This document shows, piece by piece, positions 1 through 8,350 of a DNA stretch of 23,972 nucleotides. The stretch is taken from the NCBI GenBank assembly GCA_021827245.1, contig JAKAWN010000047.1, positions 1 to 23,972 on the forward strand, read 5' to 3'. The DNA is from Acidobacteriota bacterium. Lineage in GTDB: Bacteria > Acidobacteriota > Terriglobia > UBA7540. Each line of letters opens with the position of its first letter. Position 1 is the stretch's first letter. The notes below the pieces were generated by a model. It saw only the letters and a list, made by a program, of their open reading frames with translations, had not been told where the DNA came from and did no database searches. A program made the position numbers and the translations under genes.

Positions 1-2508
1 GTCATCATGGCGACGAAATCGGGAACCAACCAATACCATGGCAGTCTCTGGGAGTTTTTGCGCAACAATGCGATCGACGCCCGCAACACTTTTGCTTCCA
101 AGACTCCTAAGCTGACACAGAATCAGTTCGGTGCCGCTGTGGGAGGACCAGTCATAAAGAACAAGACCTTTTTCTTCGGCACTTTCGAGGGAACAACGAT
201 CCGTCAAGAAAGCATATACAATAGTCCCGTTCCAAAACCAGCCTGGCTGAATGGGGACTTCTCCGCTGTTTCCACGCCCATCATCAACCCAGCGACGGGC
301 CAGCAGTTTTCTGGGAACATGATTCCCCCCACGTCGATCGATTCTGGGGCCAGCTTTCTCGAGAAGTATTTCTTGACGCCGACTCCCGGATATAGCGATG
401 GCAATTTCCATGCTGTCGCACCCGTCACCAATAACACTTGGAATGGCATGATTCGTGTCGACCAAGATATCACTTCGAAGCAGAGGATCTATGGACAATT
501 TATCGACTGGCACAACCCGCAGACCATCCCCCAGTACAGTCCGACCGTCATTCAAACCAATGAAACTGACCAGCACAATTTCGGTCTGACCTACAATTAC
601 ACGATTACACCGAGCGCCCTGTTCACCCTTAACTTGGGATACGTGTCTTCGAATAACACCTTCACGGGTGGCTCCCCTGCCCTGGGAAAGGAAAATTTGA
701 CGGAACAGGCGGGCATACAAGGCTTCCCGACTGCAGGCAGGAGCCAGTGGGTCGGTCTACCGACGGTCAATGTGACTGGAATTACGGGGTTCGCAGAACC
801 CTGGGGCACACCCGGACGTCTATGGTCAAATTCCGTCGACGGCACTGCCAGCATCAACCTCATTCGCGGAAAGCATAGCATCATCATCGGCTATAACTAC
901 GACAACCGCACGGTCCTTGGTCGGCACGGCTCCGGTTTCTCTAGGGGGCAGTTTGACTTCAATGGCCAATACACCGGCTTTGCATTTGCTGACTATCTTT
1001 TAGGCCTACCTGCGGACGGGTATCGCAACTTTCCTCTTCAGACCTTCGGCATGAAGGATTCACCATACGACGCGATCTTCGCGCAAGACTACTGGAACAT
1101 CAGCAAGAGAGTCACCCTTAACCTCGGCGTACGTTGGGATTACTGGCAAGGGAAAGAATTTGTCTGCGGTAACGGAGCCACTTTTGATCCGGCGAGTGGC
1201 AAAATCGTGGCTGGCGTAGATAATCAGGGAAAGGTTAATTTGACATGTCAGCCGGTAGCTCAATACTTGGGCCCAGCCACGGCAGGCGAATGGGTTGCAG
1301 CAAATCAGGTCGGGATTCCCAAAGGGCTGTTTGAACCGAACGGATTTGTCTCCCCGCGTGTCGGTATCGCATGGCGAGTCAGGAACGGCTTGGTTGTCCG
1401 CGGAGACTATGGCATCTTTACGAGCACTTTTGAAGGGAACCGGACCGCATCCTCCATCGTCGGGCCCCCTTACTGGACCTGGGAAAATATAAACTTCTCA
1501 CCCAGTAACCCCCATCCATGGGAAACCATCTTTCCTAACAATCCCAGCTTTTTTGTTTCCCCGGGGACGACTGCTGCGGCCTATAACATTTCAAGCCAGA
1601 AGACGCATGAGTGGAATATCACCGTCCAGAAAGAATTGCCCTACCATTCAGCCCTTACGTTGAGTTATGTGGGCACGCACCGCTCAGATCCCATCAGTGG
1701 GTATTACTTCAATGCAGTACCCCCCGGTCAATATGCTGACCTACAGGCTGCACTCCCATATCCGCAGCTTGGCCCTATCGTCCTCTACCAGAACAGGGGT
1801 GCTGTCTGGTACAACGGACTTACGGCCATGTGGCAGCGAAGGTTCTCGAAGGGCCTCGGTTTTGTGGCTTCTTATGCCTACAGTAAATCGATGCTGGACA
1901 ACGCGGCCGCGGACACCGTGGACCAGGTGCAACCCTTTACGCCGAGCGGTTATTTGCGCGGCCGTTCACCTTACGATCGCACACAAATATTGAATGTCTC
2001 AGGTGTTTATGATTTGCCCTTTGGCCACGGAAGAAAGTATCTCGTTAATTCAAGTACCCTTCTGAATGGGGCGATTGGCGGTTGGGAATTCACCAGCATC
2101 GTGGGCTACCAATCCGGCAGTCCGCTCACCTTTGACGTCCCTGGAGCGACGCTCGGAAACGGCTTCGATACCCGTCCGAATCTGGTTGGCGATCCAACTT
2201 TGAGCAACCCAGGTCCGCACCTTTGGTTCAACCCGGCTGCGTTTGCGGCTCCGGCTCCTTACACTTACGGAAACTCTGGAATGGGAATCATGAATGGGCC
2301 CGGGTATTTTGATTGGGATACCGGACTTATGAAGAACTTCCATTTCACGGAGTCGAAGTACATCCAGTTTCGGTGGGAGATGTTCAATGCTCTGAACCAC
2401 GTGAACTATAATAATCCGGTAACCACAATCGGAGTTGGCTCAACGGGAGAGATCTTTTCCGCTGGTCCGGCGAGGGTCATGCAATTTGCGCTGAAGTTTT
2501 ATTTTTAA
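1..2508 (+). CDS. TonB-dependent receptor (Oar-like), 3' part only
   Basis: Outer-membrane receptor expected to import a bulky substrate using TonB energy. The frame is open from base 1 (VIMATKSGTNQ...), and the methionine at 7 is internal. In the second receptor of this window the same motif (IMVVTKSGTNQ) lies near residue 267, so about 265 residues are probably missing: signal peptide, carboxypeptidase-regulatory-like domain and most of the plug. Visible are the TKSGTNQYHG...EFLRNNAIDARN junction, long beta-barrel sequence, and a C-terminal FALKFYF ending in phenylalanine, typical of barrel proteins inserted by the BAM machinery. No SusD-like partner gene follows. The substrate cannot be read from sequence; the neighbouring sugar-acid genes suggest a glycan or glycoconjugate. 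Family call is firm; substrate is inference. Confidence 0.9.
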   Translation, partial: VIMATKSGTNQYHGSLWEFLRNNAIDARNTFASKTPKLTQNQFGAAVGGPVIKNKTFFFGTFEGTTIRQESIYNSPVPKPAWLNGDFSAVSTPIINPATGQQFSGNMIPPTSIDSGASFLEKYFLTPTPGYSDGNFHAVAPVTNNTWNGMIRVDQDITSKQRIYGQFIDWHNPQTIPQYSPTVIQTNETDQHNFGLTYNYTITPSALFTLNLGYVSSNNTFTGGSPALGKENLTEQAGIQGFPTAGRSQWVGLPTVNVTGITGFAEPWGTPGRLWSNSVDGTASINLIRGKHSIIIGYNYDNRTVLGRHGSGFSRGQFDFNGQYTGFAFADYLLGLPADGYRNFPLQTFGMKDSPYDAIFAQDYWNISKRVTLNLGVRWDYWQGKEFVCGNGATFDPASGKIVAGVDNQGKVNLTCQPVAQYLGPATAGEWVAANQVGIPKGLFEPNGFVSPRVGIAWRVRNGLVVRGDYGIFTSTFEGNRTASSIVGPPYWTWENINFSPSNPHPWETIFPNNPSFFVSPGTTAAAYNISSQKTHEWNITVQKELPYHSALTLSYVGTHRSDPISGYYFNAVPPGQYADLQAALPYPQLGPIVLYQNRGAVWYNGLTAMWQRRFSKGLGFVASYAYSKSMLDNAAADTVDQVQPFTPSGYLRGRSPYDRTQILNVSGVYDLPFGHGRKYLVNSSTLLNGAIGGWEFTSIVGYQSGSPLTFDVPGATLGNGFDTRPNLVGDPTLSNPGPHLWFNPAAFAAPAPYTYGNSGMGIMNGPGYFDWDTGLMKNFHFTESKYIQFRWEMFNALNHVNYNNPVTTIGVGSTGEIFSAGPARVMQFALKFYF

Positions 2509-2514
2509 GTTCCA

Positions 2515-2545
2515 TGCGAGGCTAAGTGCTTCCCTTCGCCTCGCA
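2515..2545 (+). terminator. Hairpin just after the receptor stop codon
   Basis: TGCGAGGC (2515-2522) pairs perfectly with GCCTCGCA (2538-2545) around a 15-nt loop, starting 7 nt after the receptor stop. No T-tract follows, so it may be an mRNA 3'-end stabiliser or a weak terminator rather than a classical intrinsic terminator. Confidence 0.4.
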
Positions 2546-2631
2546 GTTATGCAACTTCTTGCCGGCATGGAAAGGCAGTTCGAGGTCATGCGGCACGAGC
2601 TCTGTTCTTTGAGACTTTGTTTTCCAGACCT

Positions 2632-2661
2632 GAGCCCGCTCGCACTTTGATGAGCGGGTTT
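2632..2661 (+). terminator. Probable intrinsic terminator upstream of the IclR gene
   Basis: CCCGCTC (2635-2641) pairs with GAGCGGG (2652-2658) over a 10-nt loop. The stem can be extended by G-U and A-U pairs to 2632-2661, and is followed by GGGTTATTTT. It lies about 125 bp after the receptor stop and would isolate the regulator gene from receptor transcription. Confidence 0.5.
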
Positions 2662-2703
2662 GGGTTATTTTGATCAGCCATATCGAAATAATTGATGGTG
2701 AAG

Positions 2704-2762
2704 ACTACACTACAAACAAAGCAAAAGCGTTAAACTACACGGAGGGTCAAAGGGTTGTAACC
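2704..2762 (+). promoter_or_regulatory. Candidate control region of the IclR gene
   Basis: Two copies of ACTACAC lie exactly 30 bp apart (2704-2710 and 2734-2740), about three helical turns. They are followed by the inverted repeat GGTTGTAACC (2753-2762), which has a looser AAG..CTT extension. This is a plausible autoregulatory site for the IclR protein that starts at 2803. No convincing -35/-10 pair was identified; the assignment is inference from position and symmetry. Confidence 0.25.
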
Positions 2763-2802
2763 TCTTCAGCGAATTCCTACATTGCGTGGGAGGTTCAAGA
2801 AC

Positions 2803-3654
2803 ATGGCAAACTCAAATTTGAATATTGCCGTACAGAGGAAGGTTCCGACGACGGCATCGGTGTCAAGCGTCGATCGTGCGCTCACTTGCCTGGAAACGCT
2901 AGCAAGGTCGAATAGAGGCATGTCCCTGGCGGACATCGCGCGAAAACTTAACCTGCCGAAAAGCTCGGCTCACTGCATCTTACTCACTCTTGAGCGGCGT
3001 GGATACATCTACCGCGCTCCAAGCACTCATCGGTATCTTTTCGGAAAAGAGCTAATGAATCTTGCCCAAAGTGCCTTGGCGCGCCTTGAACTGCGTGCCC
3101 GGGCCTCTCAGCCCCTGAGGCAACTCCTTGAAAAGACGCATATGACCGTTCACATGGCGATCTATGAGGATGGGCAAGCGGTATTGGTTGAAAAGATCGA
3201 GCCCCCCACTGCAGTGAAGATGGCAAGTCATATCGGCAGGAGGCTGGACCTGCACTGCACGGGTGTCGGTAAAGCGCTACTTGCTTACCTGCCGGAAGAG
3301 GAATTCAACCGTCTGAGAAATTCGAGAGCGCTGGCGCGTCACAATGAAAATACAATCGTTTTCAGCAATAAGCTGCAAGTTGAATTAGAACATATCCGGA
3401 AGGTTGGTTACTCGTTCGACAACGAGGAGGACGAAATCGGGATTCGCTGCGTAGGGGCCCCGGTTTTTGAGAACGATACTGTCATTGCGGCCATCAGCGT
3501 GGCTGGCACCACAGCGCAGATCACGGGAACCACCCTTGAACCGCTCGCCAGGATAGTGAGGGAGACGGCTGATGAGATTTCTCAGAGATTCTTCAACCCT
3601 GTCAGGCCATGTATTGAAGACCGGCAGGATGATAACTGGCGCGTGGTGAATTAG
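2803..3654 (+). CDS. IclR-family transcriptional regulator
   Basis: DNA-binding regulator of about 283 residues, the usual IclR length. Residues about 20-75 form the winged helix-turn-helix (SVDRALTCLETLA...MSLADIARKL...SSAHCILLTLERRGY). Residues about 85-265 form the effector-binding domain, with the conserved LHCTGVGKALLAYLP and DEIGIRCVGAPVF segments. The ATG at 2803 is preferred because GGGAGG lies at 2788-2793, 9 nt upstream; a TTG at 2782 in the same frame has no such site. It lies between the truncated receptor and the divergent catabolic genes and is the only transcription factor seen, so it is the best candidate regulator of the locus. Members of this family often sense aromatic or sugar-acid metabolites; the ligand here is unknown. 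Confidence 0.9.
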   Translation: MANSNLNIAVQRKVPTTASVSSVDRALTCLETLARSNRGMSLADIARKLNLPKSSAHCILLTLERRGYIYRAPSTHRYLFGKELMNLAQSALARLELRARASQPLRQLLEKTHMTVHMAIYEDGQAVLVEKIEPPTAVKMASHIGRRLDLHCTGVGKALLAYLPEEEFNRLRNSRALARHNENTIVFSNKLQVELEHIRKVGYSFDNEEDEIGIRCVGAPVFENDTVIAAISVAGTTAQITGTTLEPLARIVRETADEISQRFFNPVRPCIEDRQDDNWRVVN

Positions 3655-3777
3655 TGATTTCTTCGTTTCAGAATTGAGGTCAAACAGCGCCCGGAAGAAG
3701 ATGGGAGCAAGTTAGTGGTTGCCTGCCTATTCGTTGCCTGTCTGGACAATTCATAACCACGCTTGCGACGTCACGAG

Positions 3778-4806
3778 CTAGAGCCGAACGTCCTGGGCGA
3801 CAACGTAAAGCGTGTCACCTTTGTTGCAGATTGCCCCGAGGTGCATCATGACCAGCACACCGGAACGCGTCGCAAGAACGTCGAAAGGTGCGGAGGAGTG
3901 GTCGTCAAAGTTGTGCAGACGACCGAGAAGATCCCCATGACGTACCTCGCTCCCAAGCTGGATTAGTGGCTCCCATATGCCATCCCTTGGGCTGGGCACA
4001 TAATCCTCAAGGTTCTCGGCTCCAACGATTCTCGGCGGACTCGGACGATTGCGGTCGATTTTTACTATGGCATCCGGCAAGATGCCGTAGTGCCGCAGAA
4101 CGTTTTTCACGCCCTCATATGCATGGAGAGTTCCCTTGGGGTCCGTCGACTCCCCGCACCCAAATTCCCCCCCAACAGTAATCTTGCCCTCAGCTTCTGC
4201 TTCATCCGAGAGCAGTCCGGATGCCATACCGCTTGAATAAACAAGAACAAAGGGGGTATCAAAGAGCTGTGCGACTTGAGCTATTTCCGCCCGCTGGACA
4301 GGATCGGGAATTGGATGGAAGGAGGTACACAGCGCAAAGCCTCCTTCTCTGCCTCCGGAATGAATATCCAGAACAACGCCGACTTGCGGGAAAATTCGTG
4401 ACTTGACGAAGTTCGAAATCCGGTACGAAATGGAACCGCGCGGATTGCCAGGGAATGCACGGTTCATATTGACGCCATCCAAAGGTGAGGTCCTCGTGTT
4501 AGCGCGGCATGCGCTCTCACTCAACTGCGGAACAAGGATGACGCGCCCGCACAACTCCTGCGGATTGAGGTCTGCACAGAGCCTCTTAACTGCAACCTGC
4601 CCTTCCCACTCATTGCCGTGGGTGCCACCGAAAACGGCAACGCCAGGTGGCAGTTTGCCGCCGGCAGAATTACGCGACCCGTTAATGACGGTTAGTGGTA
4701 CCAGTGAGTATCCCCAGGCCGAGTCCAGGTGAAAAGCAACCTGATAGTGATGCTTACCGGGTTTGTCGAAAGCGATTTGGAAATGGTCGTAAACGACAGT
4801 TGGCAT
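3778..4806 (-). CDS. Succinylglutamate desuccinylase/aspartoacylase-family deacylase (DoeB-like)
   Basis: Zinc-dependent carboxypeptidase-fold enzyme (M14-like, AstE/AspA family) of 342 residues, expected to cleave an N-acyl amide bond in the cytoplasm; no signal peptide is visible. Metal site: GGTHGNEWEG gives H63 and E66, and LDIHSGG gives H149. NMNRAFPG (113-120) matches the substrate-binding region, and E214 in GGEFGCG is the likely catalytic glutamate. Length and the C-terminal beta domain (about 275-340) resemble N-acetyl-diaminobutyrate deacetylase (DoeB), but no ectoine genes are nearby, so the substrate is open. AAGGAG lies about 11 nt before the ATG. It is transcribed divergently from the lactonase gene, across a 270-bp shared control region, and converges on the IclR gene. 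Confidence 0.85.
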   Translation of the reverse strand: MPTVVYDHFQIAFDKPGKHHYQVAFHLDSAWGYSLVPLTVINGSRNSAGGKLPPGVAVFGGTHGNEWEGQVAVKRLCADLNPQELCGRVILVPQLSESACRANTRTSPLDGVNMNRAFPGNPRGSISYRISNFVKSRIFPQVGVVLDIHSGGREGGFALCTSFHPIPDPVQRAEIAQVAQLFDTPFVLVYSSGMASGLLSDEAEAEGKITVGGEFGCGESTDPKGTLHAYEGVKNVLRHYGILPDAIVKIDRNRPSPPRIVGAENLEDYVPSPRDGIWEPLIQLGSEVRHGDLLGRLHNFDDHSSAPFDVLATRSGVLVMMHLGAICNKGDTLYVVAQDVRL

Positions 4807-4919
4807 TTAGATCATCACTCCTTGCGGTCCCTTGGAATTCGTACCAGAAACTTTCCCGAACCAGAAGCCGGTCCCTGCTTCGCATTCCCGAGACACAATA
4901 TTTTCTCCGATCATGACCT

Positions 4920-4947
4920 ATTTTAGCTTCGGGTCTACAACGTGCAA
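4920..4947 (-). promoter_or_regulatory. Candidate sigma70-type promoter for the deacylase gene
   Basis: Read on the minus strand: TTGCAC (4942-4947), 16-nt spacer, TAAAAT (4920-4925). It would give a leader of roughly 105 nt to the ATG at 4806. Found by eye only. No equally good promoter was seen for the plus-strand gene starting at 5077. Confidence 0.35.
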
Positions 4948-5076
4948 AAAGATACAACAAGAAAGAAAGGACAGTCTACAGCGAGCGCAATTCCAACTTC
5001 AGATTCATTCACTCATCTGGACACATTTTCCAGCGCCCATTGAGGTAGCCTAAAAAAGCGTGGTACCTTGAATCTC

Positions 5077-5922
5077 ATGAATGCGGAGATCCCTATTGAA
5101 TCCTTCGAAATATTCGCAAATTATCTCGATCATCCTGAGTGTTGTGCTTTTGATAAAGAAGGCAACCTCTGGGCCGGTGGCGAGGCCGGGCAGATCTACC
5201 GAATTGATTCCAAAGGCTGCACTGAGGAAATCACACGACTCAGTGGATTTTGCGGAGGACTGGCTTTCTCTCCTGTGGAAGAATTGTTTGTCTGCAACCC
5301 GGGACGCGGAGTGGTGCGGGTGACATCCAGCGGCCGACAGGAGGTCTTCGCGTCTGAAGCGGCGGGTCGAAAGCTGATAGAACCGAACTTCCCCGTCTTC
5401 GACCACAGTGGAAATCTGTATGTCACCGACTCCGGGGAATGGAAAGGCACCATTGGGCGCCTGGTTCGGCTTGACGCCCAGGGTGCCGGGACGGAGATCG
5501 CCAGCGGTTTCGGTTATGCGAATGGTCTGGCCCTTACGGAGGACGAGCGGTCCATTTTCATGGCCGAAAGCGATACACGGAAGATCTACCGAATCTCTCT
5601 CGATGGCGGGCGGTCATCTGCGGACGGAATCGAGGTGTACGCTGAATCTCCGGGCGCAGTTCCTGATGGCCTTTCCTTGGATCAGGAAGGAAACCTCTAT
5701 ATCACCAGCTATGGTTCGCACTCGATTTACAGGGTCGATCCAACTAGAACGGTCCACCTTCTTGCGCACGACCCCAACGGAATGATGCTCGGTGGGCCGA
5801 CGAATCTCGCTTTTGGCGGACCCAATTATGACTGGATTTATGTTGCAAACCTTTGCCGCTGGACGATTGCGCGGGCAAGGGTGGGGCGGAAAGGCCTGCC
5901 GCCTGTGAATCTCCGCCACTGA
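5077..5922 (+). CDS. SMP-30/gluconolactonase-family lactonase
   Basis: Six-bladed beta-propeller of about 281 residues, expected to hydrolyse a sugar lactone to the aldonic acid using a divalent metal. Metal-ligand positions typical of the SMP-30/gluconolactonase/LRE family are visible: E21 in HPECCAFD, N149 in GYANGLAL and D197 in VPDGLSLD; N104 in EPNFPVFD may bind substrate. Blade repeats recur as D.EGNL(W/Y)(A/I)T..G..IYR(I/V)D. No signal peptide, so probably cytoplasmic. The ATG at 5077 is chosen; a TTG at 5068 is in frame, and neither has a clear ribosome-binding site. It is the first gene of the plus-strand catabolic run, with a 142-bp gap to the next gene. It could serve the same step as the neighbouring amidohydrolase, or a different lactone. 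Confidence 0.85.
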   Translation: MNAEIPIESFEIFANYLDHPECCAFDKEGNLWAGGEAGQIYRIDSKGCTEEITRLSGFCGGLAFSPVEELFVCNPGRGVVRVTSSGRQEVFASEAAGRKLIEPNFPVFDHSGNLYVTDSGEWKGTIGRLVRLDAQGAGTEIASGFGYANGLALTEDERSIFMAESDTRKIYRISLDGGRSSADGIEVYAESPGAVPDGLSLDQEGNLYITSYGSHSIYRVDPTRTVHLLAHDPNGMMLGGPTNLAFGGPNYDWIYVANLCRWTIARARVGRKGLPPVNLRH

Positions 5923-6064
5923 ACGAAAGCAGGGCCCAGTTACTCGAGCCGAGATGTACAGAAAGACATTCGCGGTTCATGGGACAATCCGGAAGGGGTT
6001 TTCTGAAGACTTTTTGGGGCGGAGGCATCGCTGAAGATATTCTGTGACGAAGGAGAAATCCACC

Positions 6065-6907
6065 GTGCTAGTAGATTGTCACTCTCACGTTTTTGCTTAC
6101 CCTGGTCACCTTTCTGACGAGTTTGTAAATGAGGCAAACCTGCGCTCCCGTGACCACCCGCTGGACCTGAACATCACGCCTGAGCTCCACTGGAAAGCAA
6201 TGAAGTCTGTTGACAAGGTGATTGTTTTTGGGATGCGGGCCTTGAATTCCGGGATCGATACACCGAACGAATATATTGCCGAATATCAAGACCACCATCC
6301 GGACAAAGTGATCGGGTTTGCCGGTGTTGACCCGATGGTTGACGACGTCAGGTCAACGCTGGAGCAGGCGGTCCGGCTCAGACTCCGCGGGGTCAAGTTG
6401 GGACCCACGTATCAAAATATTCATCCTACCGACCCGCGCATGATGGAGGTGTATGAATTCTGCCAAGCTCATCACCTTCCCATCATGATCCATCAGGGTG
6501 CCACATTTCCCAGGAAGGCGCCACTTAAGTATGCGCTACCAATCGACTTGGAAGATGTTGCCCTTCGCTTCCCTGAGCTTCGCCTGGTGATCGCCCACAT
6601 GGGGCATCCATGGATCGAGGAGACGATAGTCCTTGTTCGCAAGCAGCCCCATTTCTATACCGACATTTCGGCGCTCCATTACCGGCCATGGCAATTTTAC
6701 AATGCCTTGATCATCGCGAGAGAATACGGTGTTCTCGACAAGATCCTTTTTGGCACTGACTATCCCTTTACGACTCCCGAAGCTACGTTAGAGGCTTTGC
6801 GAAATTTCAATCGGATTACCGAAGGCACGTCGCTGCCACGGCTGTCGCAGGAAGAAATCGAGAAGATCATTAAGAACCCCACACTGTCATACCTGGGGCT
6901 TGAATAG
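6065..6907 (+). CDS. Amidohydrolase-2 family metal hydrolase, lactonase-like
   Basis: TIM-barrel metal-dependent hydrolase of about 280 residues. Metal and catalytic positions: HxH at H6/H8 (VDCHSHVF), K111 in GVKLGPTY, H143 in IMIHQGA, H178 in VIAHMGHPW and D232 in FGTDYPF. Relatives include L-fuconolactonase/4-sulfomuconolactone-type lactonases and ACMSD/resorcylate-type decarboxylases. The adjacent enolase-superfamily gene favours a lactonase role, by inference. The GTG at 6065 is chosen because AAGGAG sits at 6050-6055, 9 nt upstream; a GTG at 6044 is in frame but lacks such a site and would add 7 residues. The next gene begins 41 bp downstream, so the two are probably co-transcribed. Confidence 0.85.
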   Translation: MLVDCHSHVFAYPGHLSDEFVNEANLRSRDHPLDLNITPELHWKAMKSVDKVIVFGMRALNSGIDTPNEYIAEYQDHHPDKVIGFAGVDPMVDDVRSTLEQAVRLRLRGVKLGPTYQNIHPTDPRMMEVYEFCQAHHLPIMIHQGATFPRKAPLKYALPIDLEDVALRFPELRLVIAHMGHPWIEETIVLVRKQPHFYTDISALHYRPWQFYNALIIAREYGVLDKILFGTDYPFTTPEATLEALRNFNRITEGTSLPRLSQEEIEKIIKNPTLSYLGLE

Positions 6908-6948
6908 CGCGAACCCAAAGATGAGGAATTCCGGCCGGGGATAAAACG

Positions 6949-8094
6949 ATGAAAATTACAAATGTCGAAGCTTTAGTTCTTGAATCTCCGGGTGCATATG
7001 AGGCCCCTGAAGGTGCCGAAGAGGCTTACGGAATAAAGTACCTCGGATTGATCCGTGTCAGCACCGATGCGGGCATCACCGGCTATTCTGACATGGAAAC
7101 ACAGCCGCACGTGGCTCGAGCCATTGTGGATGCCCCGAGCGAAGGTGCCACACCAGGCTTCGAGGGTCTCAAATCGATTCTCATAGGCGAAGACCCCTTC
7201 GAAGTGGAACGGCTCTGGTACAAAATGTACTTAGGCACCGTCTACTATGGCCGGCGCGGTGCGGCGATCCAGGTAATCTCCGGGATAGACATCGCTTTGT
7301 GGGACATTATCGGTAAGGCGATGGGCCAGCCTGTCTACAAACTGTTGGGCGGTGGCTATCGTCACAAAGTTCGTGCCTACGCGAGTACGCTTTTTCGCGC
7401 CACGCCAGCCGCCATTGAGAAGGCCTGCAAGCAGTATCTCGATCAAGGCTTCACGGCGGTCAAATTCGGATGGGGTGTTTTTGGTGAAGACCCCAATCAG
7501 GATGTTCGTCTGGTGGAGGCAGCAAGGCGAGCGCTTGGTGACAAGGCCGATCTGTTGGTTGACGCTGGCTGGCGGGTTCATCGAACCCCAAAGGAAGCCA
7601 TTGATGTCGCCCATCGGCTTGAGCCTTTTCGCCCCTTCTTTATCGAGGAGTTGCTGCACCCGGAGGACTACGATGGTTATGCGCGACTGGCGGAAGCAGT
7701 CGACGTCTTGATCGCGTGTGGCGAGCAGGAATCGACTGAATGGGGATTTCAAACGCTGATCGAACGCGGAAAGGTGGATATCGTGCAGCCAGACATTTCG
7801 CGCTGCGGCGGCTTGACCATCGCTCGAAAAATCGTTCACATGGCAGAACTCCACAATCGCCTATGCATTCCTCACGCCTGGATCTCGGACCTTCTGACTG
7901 CTGCCTCACTGCACCTGAACGCCTTCATGGGGCGCTCCGTCTTTTTGGAATTCAATGTGACCCAAGGGCCGCTCAGCCGCGAGATCTGCAAGAACCCGAT
8001 CCGAATGAAAGATGGTTTTGTAGAGGTTCCGCAAGGGCCAGGCTTGGGAGTTGAAGTGGACGAAAAGACGATTCAAAAATACAGGGTGCTCTGA
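6949..8094 (+). CDS. Enolase-superfamily (mandelate racemase type) sugar-acid dehydratase-like enzyme
   Basis: 381-residue cytosolic enzyme expected to abstract the alpha-proton of a carboxylate bound to magnesium, commonly in dehydration of an aldonic or aldaric acid. The N-terminal capping domain is about 1-130 and the barrel about 140-360. Metal ligands: D205 (LLVDAGW), E233 or E234 (FFIEELLHPED), E259 (ACGEQES). The His-Asp dyad of the mandelate racemase subgroup is present: D282 (VQPDISRCGG) and H309 (IPHAW). The usual KxK on strand 2 reads KFG (K172, G174), so only one lysine remains. It directly follows the lactonase-like gene (41 bp), matching the lactone-opening-then-dehydration order of non-phosphorylative pathways. 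Whether it is a dehydratase or an epimerase is not decided by sequence. Confidence 0.85.
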   Translation: MKITNVEALVLESPGAYEAPEGAEEAYGIKYLGLIRVSTDAGITGYSDMETQPHVARAIVDAPSEGATPGFEGLKSILIGEDPFEVERLWYKMYLGTVYYGRRGAAIQVISGIDIALWDIIGKAMGQPVYKLLGGGYRHKVRAYASTLFRATPAAIEKACKQYLDQGFTAVKFGWGVFGEDPNQDVRLVEAARRALGDKADLLVDAGWRVHRTPKEAIDVAHRLEPFRPFFIEELLHPEDYDGYARLAEAVDVLIACGEQESTEWGFQTLIERGKVDIVQPDISRCGGLTIARKIVHMAELHNRLCIPHAWISDLLTAASLHLNAFMGRSVFLEFNVTQGPLSREICKNPIRMKDGFVEVPQGPGLGVEVDEKTIQKYRVL

Positions 8095-8350
8095 TTTCAC
8101 AGCACCATAAGTGGAGGCGCCGCGCCACCGATTTTCCCAGTGGCTTTGGGCCTCAGCTTCCGATCGAACCTGGAAGCATGCTGGAGTACGCCCTAAAAGA
8201 TGCATGAAAAGCGTGTGTTCAGCCCCCTGGATGGTTTTGACTCCCGCTTGGTTACCCACCTTGACGCGATTACGTTAGCGGCACAAAACTTTTACAGTAA
8301 ACAGACGTAGGTACTGACGAACTCACTGGCTTAGAATCCAAGGAGGGCAA

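Noticed and set aside
2670..2915. 81-codon open frame overlapping the IclR gene start
   Set aside because: Covers the regulator's control region and N-terminus in another frame, with no ribosome-binding site or domain.
7231..7854. 207-codon open frame on the minus strand
   Set aside because: Lies wholly antisense to the enolase-superfamily gene at 6949-8094, whose motifs are clear; no ribosome-binding site or recognisable domain.
8108..8135. GC-rich hairpin after the first enolase-superfamily gene as a terminator
   Set aside because: The GGCGC/GCGCC pairing leaves a one-base loop and longer arms mismatch, so no convincing stem-loop forms.
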